From: an uncultured Acetatifactor sp.
GTDB lineage: Bacteria > Bacillota > Clostridia > Lachnospirales > Lachnospiraceae
Direction of reading: 5' to 3'
NCBI GenBank assembly: GCA_910577185.1
Contig: CAJTLR010000058.1
Coordinates: 1-24,097 of the forward strand
DNA length: 24,097 nucleotides
Shown here: in pieces, positions 7,801-14,965 of the stretch
How positions within the stretch are numbered: position 1 is the stretch's first letter
Layout: each line of letters opens with the position of its first letter
The notes under the pieces: generated by a model
Database searches by the model: none
Seen by the model: only the letters and a program-made list of their open reading frames with translations
Told to the model about the DNA's origin: nothing
Made by a program: the position numbers and the translations under genes

Positions 7801-8212
7801 CCTTGCGTCCACACTGCTGTCCATCAACAAGGCAACCAAACATGCGGAGGACAGCAGACGTTTCCTGGAATATGCCATTTCTTATGAATTTCTGGAGTCA
7901 GGCGCATTTGACGGAACACCTGTAAACAGGGAAGCCTATCTGCACCGGCAGCAGACGGTTCCGGAATTGGCCGGCTATGGCGGGGATTCGTTTCACGGAA
8001 AAAGCTATTTGTTCCAGATAGAGCCGCCCACAGAGGATGAATGGAAGAAAATCACCGGCCTGGCAGATTCGGTCACAGGAGTGAACCGCTGTGACGCCAC
8101 GGTGTACGAGGCGGTGGTGGAGTACGGCATACCGGCCCTTACCGGCGAGACAAGTGTGGAGGAAGCCGTTGCCGCCATTGAGAAGAATGTGAAAATCTAT
8201 CTGGCAGAATAG
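4886..8212 (+). CDS. BlaR1-type M56 membrane zinc protease with a C-terminal extracellular solute-binding-like sensor
   Basis: Predicted signal-transducing antirepressor of 1108 residues. The start at ATG 4886 has an AAAGGAAA ribosome binding site and sits one base after the blaI stop. Visible order: membrane helices at about 2-18, 30-48 and 173-194; a long loop between the second and third; the M56 protease domain with HEMTH (H247, E248, H251) and the third ligand E288 in CESACDE; a fourth hydrophobic segment at about 354-369 ending in a lipobox-like LAAC (C369). Then comes a beta-rich, propeller-like region (about 380-670) and, from about 677, a family-1-like solute-binding domain (opening LRVYSVHRDSQVARAVNAF, then GPDILIMDDIPYESYLEKD) to the end. 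BlaR1 has a penicillin-binding sensor of about 250 residues here instead, so this protein should sense another ligand. The protease half is sure. The sensor assignment is from sequence texture and was not searched. Confidence 0.87.
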   Translation: MPEVIITSSLLIIALTLLRRVWRGRISSRLQYGLWLIVALRLLVFVPVFGNSFSIMNAVYYITGEIENHVEEKQLSGELSSGEKTAAPVQSAKEAVVKVPAFSKGSAAGTVADVEEAGNLTWLQRKNHENAHVSTDMAETIPAEKLRLSIKNLAADKAEERNAGVRVLKYVWYAGMAVMVLWMLCCGMVFRRRLYRERRFLAVCGNRKVYVAGSLDSPCLYGLFRPAVYLTTESLEKERYREHALAHEMTHYRQLDHIWALVRQLCLILHWFNPLVWLAARLSVRDCESACDEGTVRILGEEQREGYGCTLIEMTNLSGKRRRAMGFAAGLSNGKKELKERIRLLASDKKKTGMTAAAAVVCGIALAACSFGGSREEAAMGRYVEEAVEFDGGGREFSALAQDGGKIRLMAAAGLDYLSSDGGATFYKAGTEEMAAGPGSLNQERTVNPAVTPGGGRIYMEYDVSYSNEEPVVTSRTVLVTEAGEEKILDVFGDNYTCFWYAEGSFYAYVFTDGEGEVPRYYKVDPVTGETEFILEQNIHAYYMAAHENLLYVMGNEGVLIYDMDAEKVTEKQDQILSSFVAGKFTMKSNIPVMIYPYGDGVYLLTRQGLYWHELYGETVDQIIDGNLCTMGNGEKVFTGMAVRETEDRPEFLVLYDGRELMRYTYDPTLPTVPDALRVYSVHRDSQVARAVNAFRAQNPDLTVIYEVGLDTAYGATVDDVLKELATEMGAGKGPDILIMDDIPYESYLEKDVLMDLSDLRESMTKEEYFVNVIDGFAEEKGLFTIPMSFAIPVLGGDSGIEGAETLADLADRLEAKREKGEDTFVFCTWDAESTLRLLAQSSQGAWMKDGALDKESVTEFLTQARRIYEIQFAVEADPYEDCPYYYSSHSGLAETGGMWTIDPQQYPLARRFDSDGAFGMIDKITVEFAEEDAPYYAGFVSGGEKDFQFFLGMRKEGETYVRMPGQRYGECLASTLLSINKATKHAEDSRRFLEYAISYEFLESGAFDGTPVNREAYLHRQQTVPELAGYGGDSFHGKSYLFQIEPPTEDEWKKITGLADSVTGVNRCDATVYEAVVEYGIPALTGETSVEEAVAAIEKNVKIYLAE

Positions 8213-8241
8213 GCAGGACATTCTGCCGGGGCCGTACTTTG

Positions 8242-8269
8242 TGAATATGATAAGCTGAATATGATAAGA
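8242..8269 (+). repeat. Two-copy 14-bp tandem repeat
   Basis: TGAATATGATAAGC (8242-8255) is followed directly by TGAATATGATAAGA (8256-8269), 13 of 14 identical, in the gap between the M56 stop and its terminator. Probably a local duplication. Confidence 0.75.
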
Positions 8270-8310
8270 TATCCTTCGTGTGTCTATCTTCCACGAAGGG
8301 TATTGTTTTA
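8269..8310 (+). terminator. Terminator of the blaI-M56 operon
   Basis: Stem ATATCCTTCGTG (8269-8280) pairs with CACGAAGGGTAT (8292-8303) with one G-T pair, across an 11-base loop, followed by TTGTTTTA. Confidence 0.8.
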
Positions 8311-8426
8311 TACAGGAAATTGTGCTAATATTCTATTGTGATCTCAAATCGTAAATTTTTTCGGAAGTTCGCGTCTGGGAAACGTCATTCCTATTACATC
8401 ACAGTTTATAAAAAGGATAGAGGCAT

Positions 8427-9440
8427 ATGGAAAAAATCAGGGGTAGTATGGAAACTCTCAGTGCCATGCAGATTACATCCAATACAGAGGGACTGGATGC
8501 GGAGAGCAAAATTTTGCTGCACAGCAAGGAAGTGCTGGCCGTCATTTTGCAGGGGGTAGTTGCGGAGTATAAGGGGTACACTACAAAGGACATTATCAAT
8601 TTTATAGAGGCAGATTCCATAACCGATGGAAAAGAGGTATCTCCGGGAAGAACCAATACACAGCTGCGGGGTGACACCACGGAGTATATACAGCTGAATG
8701 AGAAGACATCCCTGTTTGATGTGTTTTTTCGGGCAAAAAACCCGCAGCTGTCTGCCGGAAACATGCTTGTGAACCTGCATATTGATATTGAAGCACAAAA
8801 GTCATATCGGCCCGGTTATCCGGTTGAGAAGAGAGGATTGTATTATCTGGCAAGAAGTTTGTCTGCCCAGCTGTCTCTTCTCAGGGATAAAACGGACTAT
8901 GGGGAGCTGGAGAAATGTATCAGTATCTGGATATGCAGGGATGATATCCCAAAGGCCGAATGCTACAGTATGTCTTTTTACGAAATATGTAATACCAGAA
9001 ATATTGGAAATTGCAAGGTCAGGAGGGAAAATTACGATTTGTTGACTTTGGTGGTTATCAAACTGGGTGAAAAGATGTATAATGGAAAAAAGGGAGACGA
9101 AGGTTTTGGCCTGCTTCGTTTTCTAAATGCACTTATGTATCCTCACAAGAGTGACTTTATGGATACAATATCGGAATATATTGACTTTTCAGCAAATGAA
9201 GAGTTATGGCAGGAGGTGAAACAGATGTCGGGACTGGGACAGAGTATTCTGGCGGAAGGGATAGAACAAGGAATAGAACAGGGAATAGAACAAGGGATCT
9301 TTATGACATTATGCGGCCTGGTGAATGACGGTCTGTTGGACAAGGAGGAAGCCGCACGGAGAATGAATCTGCCGGAGGAGGCGTTTTCCGAAAAAATGAA
9401 AAAGTCACTTGACATTTCGGATGGGAAACAGTATGATTAA
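8427..9440 (+). CDS. Rpn/PDDEXK_2-family nuclease (putative transposase-like protein)
   Basis: 337-residue member of the PD-(D/E)XK group called Rpn or PDDEXK_2 'putative transposase', linked in other bacteria to DNA cleavage, recombination and possibly phage defence. The N-terminus has the family opening SKILLHSKEVLAVILQGVV and EYKGYTTKDIINFI. The nuclease core shows D98 in LFDVFF and the family's ExQ-type motif in HIDIEAQ (E122, Q124). Near the C-terminus is a GIEQ tandem repeat (278-289), common in clostridial members, then a helical tail. ATG at 8427 has AGGATAGAGG just upstream. It stands alone between a terminator and the pheST leader, and looks more AT-rich than its neighbours, which suggests an acquired gene. 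Its last codons contain the apparent pheST promoter. No terminal inverted repeats or target duplication were found around it. Confidence 0.87.
   Translation: MEKIRGSMETLSAMQITSNTEGLDAESKILLHSKEVLAVILQGVVAEYKGYTTKDIINFIEADSITDGKEVSPGRTNTQLRGDTTEYIQLNEKTSLFDVFFRAKNPQLSAGNMLVNLHIDIEAQKSYRPGYPVEKRGLYYLARSLSAQLSLLRDKTDYGELEKCISIWICRDDIPKAECYSMSFYEICNTRNIGNCKVRRENYDLLTLVVIKLGEKMYNGKKGDEGFGLLRFLNALMYPHKSDFMDTISEYIDFSANEELWQEVKQMSGLGQSILAEGIEQGIEQGIEQGIFMTLCGLVNDGLLDKEEAARRMNLPEEAFSEKMKKSLDISDGKQYD
9258..9293 (+). repeat. 12-bp in-frame tandem repeat (GIEQ codons), three copies
   Basis: GGGATAGAACAA (9258-9269), GGAATAGAACAG (9270-9281), GGAATAGAACAA (9282-9293). The unit is a multiple of three, so copy-number change would keep the frame of the nuclease gene. 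Confidence 0.9.
9409..9437 (+). promoter_or_regulatory. Promoter of the pheST leader, inside the 3' end of the nuclease gene
   Basis: TTGACA (9409-9414), 17-base spacer, TATGAT (9432-9437); predicted start about 9444, shortly before the T-box stem I. The boxes fall within the final ten codons of the upstream gene. A weaker alternative is TTGAAG (9462) with TATTTT (9484), but it would start inside the leader structure. Confidence 0.75.
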
Positions 9441-9443
9441 GAA

Positions 9444-9778
9444 ACAACAAAGGAATAAGCGTTGAAGGTGCAAAGTAGGGGTTTATTTTCTTGCAGAGAG
9501 GGGAGGTCACCGGCTGAAAGCTTCCCTAAGTTCGGATAAACCGTGAATTTCCCACCGGAGCTGTCTGCTGGAACAAAGGGGACTTTAAGTAGAGCAGGCC
9601 GTGAAACGCGCGTTAAGCGTATCAGAGAGCCGGATATCTGCAGTAATCCCGGACTTTCATGCAGGCTGGTGCAAGCCCGCGGCATGGGGGAATGTGGATG
9701 CCGGAAGCAGGGTGGTACCGCGGAATTGTGATTTCGTCCCTTGCAGTTTTGAATTTTGAAAGCTGCAGGGGATTTTTT
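9444..9778 (+). promoter_or_regulatory. T-box leader (phenylalanine-responsive) upstream of pheST
   Basis: Tertiary-structure leader that reads uncharged tRNA-Phe and lets transcription continue when charging is low. Stem I base GCAGAGAG (about 9493-9500) can pair with CTGTCTGC (about 9561-9568). The distal part holds AGAGAGGGG and GGCTGAAAG typical of stem I. The specifier region GTGAATTTCCC (9543-9553) offers TTT (9548-9550) or TTC (9549-9551), both Phe codons. The T-box bulge sequence GGGTGGTACCGCGG lies at 9710-9723. The competing terminator is TCCCTTGCAG (9737-9746) with CTGCAGGGGA (9763-9772) and TTTTTT (9773-9778). The following 117 bases to pheS hold nothing I recognise. Confidence 0.93.
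9737..9778 (+). terminator. Regulated terminator of the T-box leader
   Basis: Ten-position stem 9737-9746 / 9763-9772 with a run of six T. Its 5' arm follows the T-box sequence, which forms the alternative antiterminator when tRNA-Phe is uncharged. Confidence 0.88.
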
Positions 9779-9895
9779 ACGTATAAAAAAATACATTTGG
9801 GACAGAAGCTGACGTAACAAAAGGATGTCCTGACAGAAAAATATTCTGCAGCGGAAACGCCAGGTTTAAACAGGAAACGGAGACGGAGGTAGAAA

Positions 9896-10915
9896 ATGAG
9901 AGACAGACTTGAGAAAATCAAGGAGAAGGCAATGGCGCAGCTTGGCAGCTGTGACACCGCTGACAAATTGAATGATATCAGGGTCGGTATACTGGGGAAA
10001 AAGGGAGAACTGACCGATCTGCTGAAATCCATGCGGGACGTACTTCCCGAAGACAGGCCGAAGGTAGGCCAGATGGTAAACGAGACCAGGGCGGAGATCG
10101 AGAAACTTCTGGAGGAACGCAGGGCCAGAATCGAAAAGGCTGTCCGGGAAGCGAAAATGAAGGCGGAAGTCATTGATGTGACCCTGCCGGCAGACAGAAC
10201 GGAGATGGGACACAGACATCCCGATACCATTGTTCTGGAGGAAGTGGAGCGGATATTTGTGGGGATGGGCTACGAAGTGGTGGAAGGCCCGGAAGTGGAA
10301 AAGGATTATTATAATTTTGAGGCGCTGAATATTCCCCCGGACCATCCGGCAAAGGACGAGCAGGATACTTTTTATGTGACGGGAGACATTCTCCTGCGCA
10401 CCCAGACCTCCGGCGTGCAGGTGCATGAGATGGAAAAGGGGAAACTGCCCATTAGAATGATTGCGCCCGGCAGGGTGTTCCGGTCGGACGAGGTGGACGC
10501 CACCCATTCGCCCTGCTTCCATCAGATTGAGGGACTTGTGATCGATAAGCATATTACATTTGCGGATCTGAAAGGCACGCTGGAATTATTTGCCAGGGAA
10601 TTGTTCGGGGAAAATACAAAGGTAAAATTCCGTCCCCACCATTTCCCTTTTACGGAGCCCAGCGCGGAGATGGACGTTACCTGCTTTAAATGCGGCGGAC
10701 AGGGATGCCGGTTCTGCAAGGGCAGCGGCTGGATCGAAATTCTGGGCTGCGGCATGGTACATCCCCATGTGCTTGAGATGAGCGGCATTGATCCGGAGGA
10801 ATACACTGGCTTTGCCTTCGGCGTGGGCCTGGAGCGTATCACACTGCTGAAATACGAGATTGACGATATGCGTCTGCTCTATGAGAACGATATCAGATTC
10901 CTGAAGCAGTTTTAA
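9896..10915 (+). CDS. pheS: Phenylalanine--tRNA ligase alpha subunit
   Basis: Catalytic subunit of the cytoplasmic alpha2-beta2 PheRS, which charges tRNA-Phe using ATP. 339 residues, full family length. An N-terminal coiled-coil arm (about 1-90) that contacts tRNA is followed by the class II core: HPDTIVLEEVERIFVGMGYE, the motif 2 region APGRVFRSDEVDATHSPCFH, and motif 3 FGVGLERITLLKYEIDDMR near the C-terminus. A CFKCGGQGCRFCKG cysteine cluster lies before motif 3, as in many bacterial alpha subunits. ATG at 9896 has GGAGG (9885-9889) 6 bases upstream. It is the first gene of a T-box-controlled operon; pheT follows after 76 bases with no terminator. Confidence 0.98.
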   Translation: MRDRLEKIKEKAMAQLGSCDTADKLNDIRVGILGKKGELTDLLKSMRDVLPEDRPKVGQMVNETRAEIEKLLEERRARIEKAVREAKMKAEVIDVTLPADRTEMGHRHPDTIVLEEVERIFVGMGYEVVEGPEVEKDYYNFEALNIPPDHPAKDEQDTFYVTGDILLRTQTSGVQVHEMEKGKLPIRMIAPGRVFRSDEVDATHSPCFHQIEGLVIDKHITFADLKGTLELFARELFGENTKVKFRPHHFPFTEPSAEMDVTCFKCGGQGCRFCKGSGWIEILGCGMVHPHVLEMSGIDPEEYTGFAFGVGLERITLLKYEIDDMRLLYENDIRFLKQF

Positions 10916-10991
10916 ATGCCGGGGGCGGTATGGCGGGAGGTGTGAAATATCCTGCCGAAAGCGGAAAATCAAAGGAAAGGACATCAGATAC

Positions 10992-13421
10992 ATGAATACA
11001 GCATTGTCATGGATTAAAGCATATGTGCCGGAACTGGAATGCACGGATCAGGAATACTGCGACGCAATGACACTGTCCGGCACGAAGGTGGAAGGGTATG
11101 AGAGACGGGATAAGAATCTGGAAAAGATTATCGTAGGACAGATTGTTTCCATAGAAAAGCATCCGGATGCGGAGAAGCTTATTGTATGCCAGGTAAATAT
11201 CGGCACGGAGACTGTTCAGATTGTCACTGGAGCCCACAATGTGAAAGTGGGGGACAAGGTTCCCGTAGTCCTGGACGGCGGAAAAGTGGCCGGGGGACAT
11301 GACGGAGGCCCCCTTCCGGAGGAAGGCATCAGAATCAAGGCGGGAAAACTCAGGGGGGTTCCGTCCAACGGAATGATGTGTTCCATTGAAGAACTGGGTT
11401 CCGACCGGAATATGTATCCGGAGGCGCCGGAAGAGGGAATTTATATTTTCGGAGAAGATGCGGAGACCGGTTCCGACGCGGTGGAACTGCTGGGACTGCA
11501 TGATACCGTATTTGAATATGAGATCACCAGCAACCGTGTGGACTGCTACAGCGTGCTGGGTGTGGCCAGGGAAGCTGCGGCAACCTTTCGGAAGCCTTTT
11601 GTGCCTCCGGTGGTGAAGGAAACCGGCAATGGGGAGGACGTTCATGATTATATCAGCGTGGAGGTCCGTGATCCGGATTTATGTCCCAGGTACTGTGCAA
11701 GAGTCTGCAAAAATATCAAAATCGGCCCTTCGCCGGAGTGGATGCAGCGGAGACTGGCTGCCAGCGGGATCCGGCCCATCAATAATCTGGTGGACATCAC
11801 CAATTATGTGATGGAAGAATATGGACAGCCCATGCATGCCTTTGACCTGGATACCATAGCAGGACACCGGATTATTGTGCGCCGGGCAAAGGATGGGGAT
11901 GAATTCCAGACGCTGGACGGACAGGTCCGCAAACTGGACAGCGAAGTGCTGATGATCTGCGACGCGGAAAAAGAGGTGGCCATCGGCGGCATCATGGGCG
12001 GTGAAAACAGCAAGATCACGGATTCCGTGAAGACGGTTCTCTTTGAGGCGGCTATTTTCAACGGCCCCAATGTGAGAAAATCCTCCAAGAGAATCGGCCT
12101 GCGCACGGATTCTTCCGGCAAATTTGAAAAAGGGCTGGAGCCCCATAATGCGGAGGATGCCATCAACCGCGCCTGCCAGCTGATAGAGGAACTTGGCTGC
12201 GGGGAAGCGGTGGGAGGCATGGTGGATGTGGCCGTGCCCATGTCCGGCAAAAAAGTGCTGCCCTTCAGGCCTGAAAAATACAACCGCCTTCTGGGAACAC
12301 AGCTTTCGGCAGAAGAAATGCTCAGGATTCTGGAGCGTCTGGAAATCCGTATCCTGACCGGTGAAAAGGGCGGCATAGAACTGGAAATTCCGTATTTCCG
12401 TCAGGATTTGAACTGCGATGCGGATATTGCGGAGGAAGTGGTGAGATTTTACGGATATGACAAGATTCCCACCACCCTGCCGGAGGGAGAAGCCACGGCG
12501 GGCAAGCTCTCCTATAAGCTGCTCATTGAGGAAAAGGCCAGGGATATCGCCGAACATTGCGGATTCTCCCAGGGAATGAGCTATTCCTTTGAGAGTCCCA
12601 GGGTATTTGACAAATTACTGCTGTCCGAAGACGATGCCCTCCGGAAGACTGTCACCATCGCCAATCCGCTGGGGGAGGACTTCTCCATCATGAGAACCAT
12701 ACCCCTCAACGGGATGCTGTCCAGTCTTGCCACAAATTATAACAGAAGGAACAAGAATGTCAGATTATATGAACTGGAAAATGTTTACCTGCCGGGAGAA
12801 CTGCCCCTGAAAGAACTGCCTGACGAGAGGATGCAGTTTGTGCTGGGATTCTACGGGGATGGCGATTTCTTCACCATGAAAGGCGTTCTGGAAGAGTTCT
12901 TTGCGGGAGTGGGAATGCGGAAAAAACCGGTATATGACCCGAAGGCAGAGAAGCCTTTCCTGCACCCGGGACGCCGGGCCCTGGTGAGATATGAAGAGAC
13001 CATTGTGGGTTATCTGGGGGAAGTACATCCTGAAGTGCTGGACAATTACGGCATCGGCACAAAGGCGTATGTGGCAGTGCTGGATATGCCTGCGGTGATT
13101 CCATTCACTACCTTTGACAGGAAATACCAGGGAATCGCAAAATACCCGGCAGTCAGCCGCGATATCAGCATGGTGGTGCCGAAAGAGATTCTTGCCGGGG
13201 ATATTGAACAGGTGATTGTCCAGAGAGGCGGCAAACTGCTGGAATCCTGCCAGCTGTTTGACATCTATGAAGGAGCCCAGATTCAACAGGGATATAAATC
13301 CATTGCCTATACCATTACTTTCCGGGCAAAGGAGAAAACGCTGGAGGACAGTGAAGTGAATGCCGTCATGAAGAAGATACTTCACGGTCTGGAACAAATG
13401 GGAATTGAATTGAGACAGTGA
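10992..13421 (+). CDS. pheT: Phenylalanine--tRNA ligase beta subunit
   Basis: Beta subunit of PheRS, giving tRNA binding and editing of mischarged Tyr-tRNA-Phe. 809 residues, typical for the long bacterial form. The order is as expected: N-terminal OB-fold tRNA-binding domain (about 40-150, IIVGQIVSIEKHPDAEKL), B3/B4 editing domain (about 215-390, SGIRPINNLVDITNYVM), B5 domain (about 405-475), catalytic-like core (about 490-690), and C-terminal ferredoxin-fold anticodon-binding domain (about 715-808, KYPAVSRDISMVVPKE). The ATG at 10992 has AAAGG 11 bases upstream, a slightly long spacing. Co-transcribed with pheS under the T-box. Confidence 0.98.
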   Translation: MNTALSWIKAYVPELECTDQEYCDAMTLSGTKVEGYERRDKNLEKIIVGQIVSIEKHPDAEKLIVCQVNIGTETVQIVTGAHNVKVGDKVPVVLDGGKVAGGHDGGPLPEEGIRIKAGKLRGVPSNGMMCSIEELGSDRNMYPEAPEEGIYIFGEDAETGSDAVELLGLHDTVFEYEITSNRVDCYSVLGVAREAAATFRKPFVPPVVKETGNGEDVHDYISVEVRDPDLCPRYCARVCKNIKIGPSPEWMQRRLAASGIRPINNLVDITNYVMEEYGQPMHAFDLDTIAGHRIIVRRAKDGDEFQTLDGQVRKLDSEVLMICDAEKEVAIGGIMGGENSKITDSVKTVLFEAAIFNGPNVRKSSKRIGLRTDSSGKFEKGLEPHNAEDAINRACQLIEELGCGEAVGGMVDVAVPMSGKKVLPFRPEKYNRLLGTQLSAEEMLRILERLEIRILTGEKGGIELEIPYFRQDLNCDADIAEEVVRFYGYDKIPTTLPEGEATAGKLSYKLLIEEKARDIAEHCGFSQGMSYSFESPRVFDKLLLSEDDALRKTVTIANPLGEDFSIMRTIPLNGMLSSLATNYNRRNKNVRLYELENVYLPGELPLKELPDERMQFVLGFYGDGDFFTMKGVLEEFFAGVGMRKKPVYDPKAEKPFLHPGRRALVRYEETIVGYLGEVHPEVLDNYGIGTKAYVAVLDMPAVIPFTTFDRKYQGIAKYPAVSRDISMVVPKEILAGDIEQVIVQRGGKLLESCQLFDIYEGAQIQQGYKSIAYTITFRAKEKTLEDSEVNAVMKKILHGLEQMGIELRQ

Positions 13422-13452
13422 CGGACGGAAGCGGAAACCAATATCTGTCCCG

Positions 13453-13485
13453 GAACAATCCATGCTTTTGCGGCATGGATTGTTC
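13453..13485 (+). terminator. Hairpin after pheT without a clear T-run
   Basis: A perfect 13-bp stem, GAACAATCCATGC (13453-13465) with GCATGGATTGTTC (13473-13485), but followed by TGTCGATAAAG instead of a T-tract. It may terminate weakly, or may protect or delimit the pheST transcript. Confidence 0.5.
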
Positions 13486-13537
13486 TGTCGATAAAGTATG
13501 CGGGGGCAGAAATATATATTAAGAAAGGAAAAAGAAA

Positions 13538-14965
13538 ATGGAACGAAAAACAGCCTGGGAGATTTACAATGAGGAGCAGCTGGCAGAGCTTGAAAAACTG
13601 AATCAGGAATACAGATATTTCCTGGACCACGGCAAGACAGAACGGGAATGCATTGACACCATAGTCAACACCATAAGCGCCGAAGGTTATCAGGAACTGG
13701 AGAGCCTGGTGGAGAGCGGTGCCAGACTGCAGAAGGGAGACAAGGTATACAGTGTGTGGATGAACAAATCCATCGCCATGTTCCAGATCGGGGAAAAGCC
13801 CATAACGGAAGGCTTCAACATACTGGGTGCGCATATTGACAGCCCCAGGATTGACGTAAAGCAGAATCCCCTTTATGAGGATGGCGGAATGGCGTATTTT
13901 GACACACATTATTACGGCGGTGTGAAGAAGTATCAGTGGGCGGCCATTCCCCTGGCCCTTCACGGTGTTGTGGTAAAAAAAGACCAGACAGTGGTGGAAA
14001 TCAATATCGGTGAAAATGAGGACGATCCTGTGTTCTTTATTTCCGATCTGCTGATTCACCTGGCCGGGGAACAGATGAAAAAAGTTGCCTCCAAGGTGAT
14101 CGAAGGGGAAGACCTTGACCTGATCATCGGCAGCAAACCCCTTCATATCAATAAGGAGGAAAAAGACAAGGAGACAGATCCCGACAAGAAAGAAGTGAAG
14201 GATGCCGTAAAAGCAGGGGTTCTGGACATTCTGAAAAAGGCCTATGACATTGAGGAGGAAGATTTTATTTCCGCGGAACTGGAGATTGTGCCGGCTGGAA
14301 ACGCAAGGGAAGCAGGGTTTGACCGCAGCATGATACTGGGATACGGCCAGGACGACAGAGTGTGCGCATTTACATCCATGCGTGCCATGCTGGATATGGG
14401 CGTCACGGAAAGAACGCTCTGCTGCATCCTTGTGGACAAGGAAGAAGTGGGTTCCATAGGCGCTACCGGGATGAAATCCCGTTTCTTTGAGAATGCAGTG
14501 GCAGAACTGCTGAACCTGAACGGAGAATACAGCGAACTGAATTTGCGCAGATGCCTGGCACACAGCTGCATGCTCTCCTCTGATGTAAGCGCAGGGTTTG
14601 ATCCTTCCTACGCTTCCTGCTTTGAAAAGAAGAATGCCGCTTTTATGGGAAAGGGCATGGTATTCAACAAATTTACCGGATCCGGTGGAAAATCCGGCTC
14701 CAATGACGCCAATGCGGAATATGTGGCGCATCTGCGCAAAATCATGGATGACAAGGGGATTGTGTGGCAGACCGCGGAACTGGGAAAAGTGGACGTGGGC
14801 GGCGGTGGAACCATCGCTTACATCCTGGCCGAGTATGGCATGAATGTAATAGACAGCGGCGTGCCCGTACTGAACATGCATGCACCCTGGGAAGCCACCA
14901 GCAAGGCAGATGTGTACGAGACATACAGAGGGTATAAGGTATTCGCGGAAGGAGCGGCTATGTAA
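13538..14965 (+). CDS. M18-family aminopeptidase (aspartyl/leucyl aminopeptidase type)
   Basis: Cytoplasmic dinuclear zinc aminopeptidase, probably trimming peptides with acidic or neutral N-termini. 475 residues, normal for M18. Candidate metal and catalytic residues stand in the family motifs: H99 in GAHIDSPR, D272 in GQDDR, the E302-E303 pair in DKEEVGS, D348 in SSDVSAGFDP and H447 in NMHAPWE. GGGGTIAYILAEYGM marks the conserved C-terminal part. The start ATG at 13538 has AAGGA 8 bases upstream. The stop codon overlaps the start of queA (TAATG), so the two are translationally coupled. No convincing promoter was seen between the pheT hairpin and this gene, so readthrough from pheST is possible. 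Peptide substrate preference cannot be told from the sequence. Confidence 0.94.
   Translation: MERKTAWEIYNEEQLAELEKLNQEYRYFLDHGKTERECIDTIVNTISAEGYQELESLVESGARLQKGDKVYSVWMNKSIAMFQIGEKPITEGFNILGAHIDSPRIDVKQNPLYEDGGMAYFDTHYYGGVKKYQWAAIPLALHGVVVKKDQTVVEINIGENEDDPVFFISDLLIHLAGEQMKKVASKVIEGEDLDLIIGSKPLHINKEEKDKETDPDKKEVKDAVKAGVLDILKKAYDIEEEDFISAELEIVPAGNAREAGFDRSMILGYGQDDRVCAFTSMRAMLDMGVTERTLCCILVDKEEVGSIGATGMKSRFFENAVAELLNLNGEYSELNLRRCLAHSCMLSSDVSAGFDPSYASCFEKKNAAFMGKGMVFNKFTGSGGKSGSNDANAEYVAHLRKIMDDKGIVWQTAELGKVDVGGGGTIAYILAEYGMNVIDSGVPVLNMHAPWEATSKADVYETYRGYKVFAEGAAM

Noticed and set aside
5897..7843. 648-codon open frame on the minus strand opposite the M56 gene
   Set aside because: It is antisense to a clearly coding protein with protease motifs; its translation is rich in His, Arg, Pro and Cys with no domain pattern, as expected for a shadow frame.
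9258..9293. CRISPR-like repeat
   Set aside because: Units are 12 bp, contiguous, without spacers, and encode GIEQ in frame.
8311..9440. Insertion sequence or transposon around the Rpn-type gene
   Set aside because: No terminal inverted repeats, target duplication or classical transposase was seen; the family name 'putative transposase' alone does not make it a mobile element.
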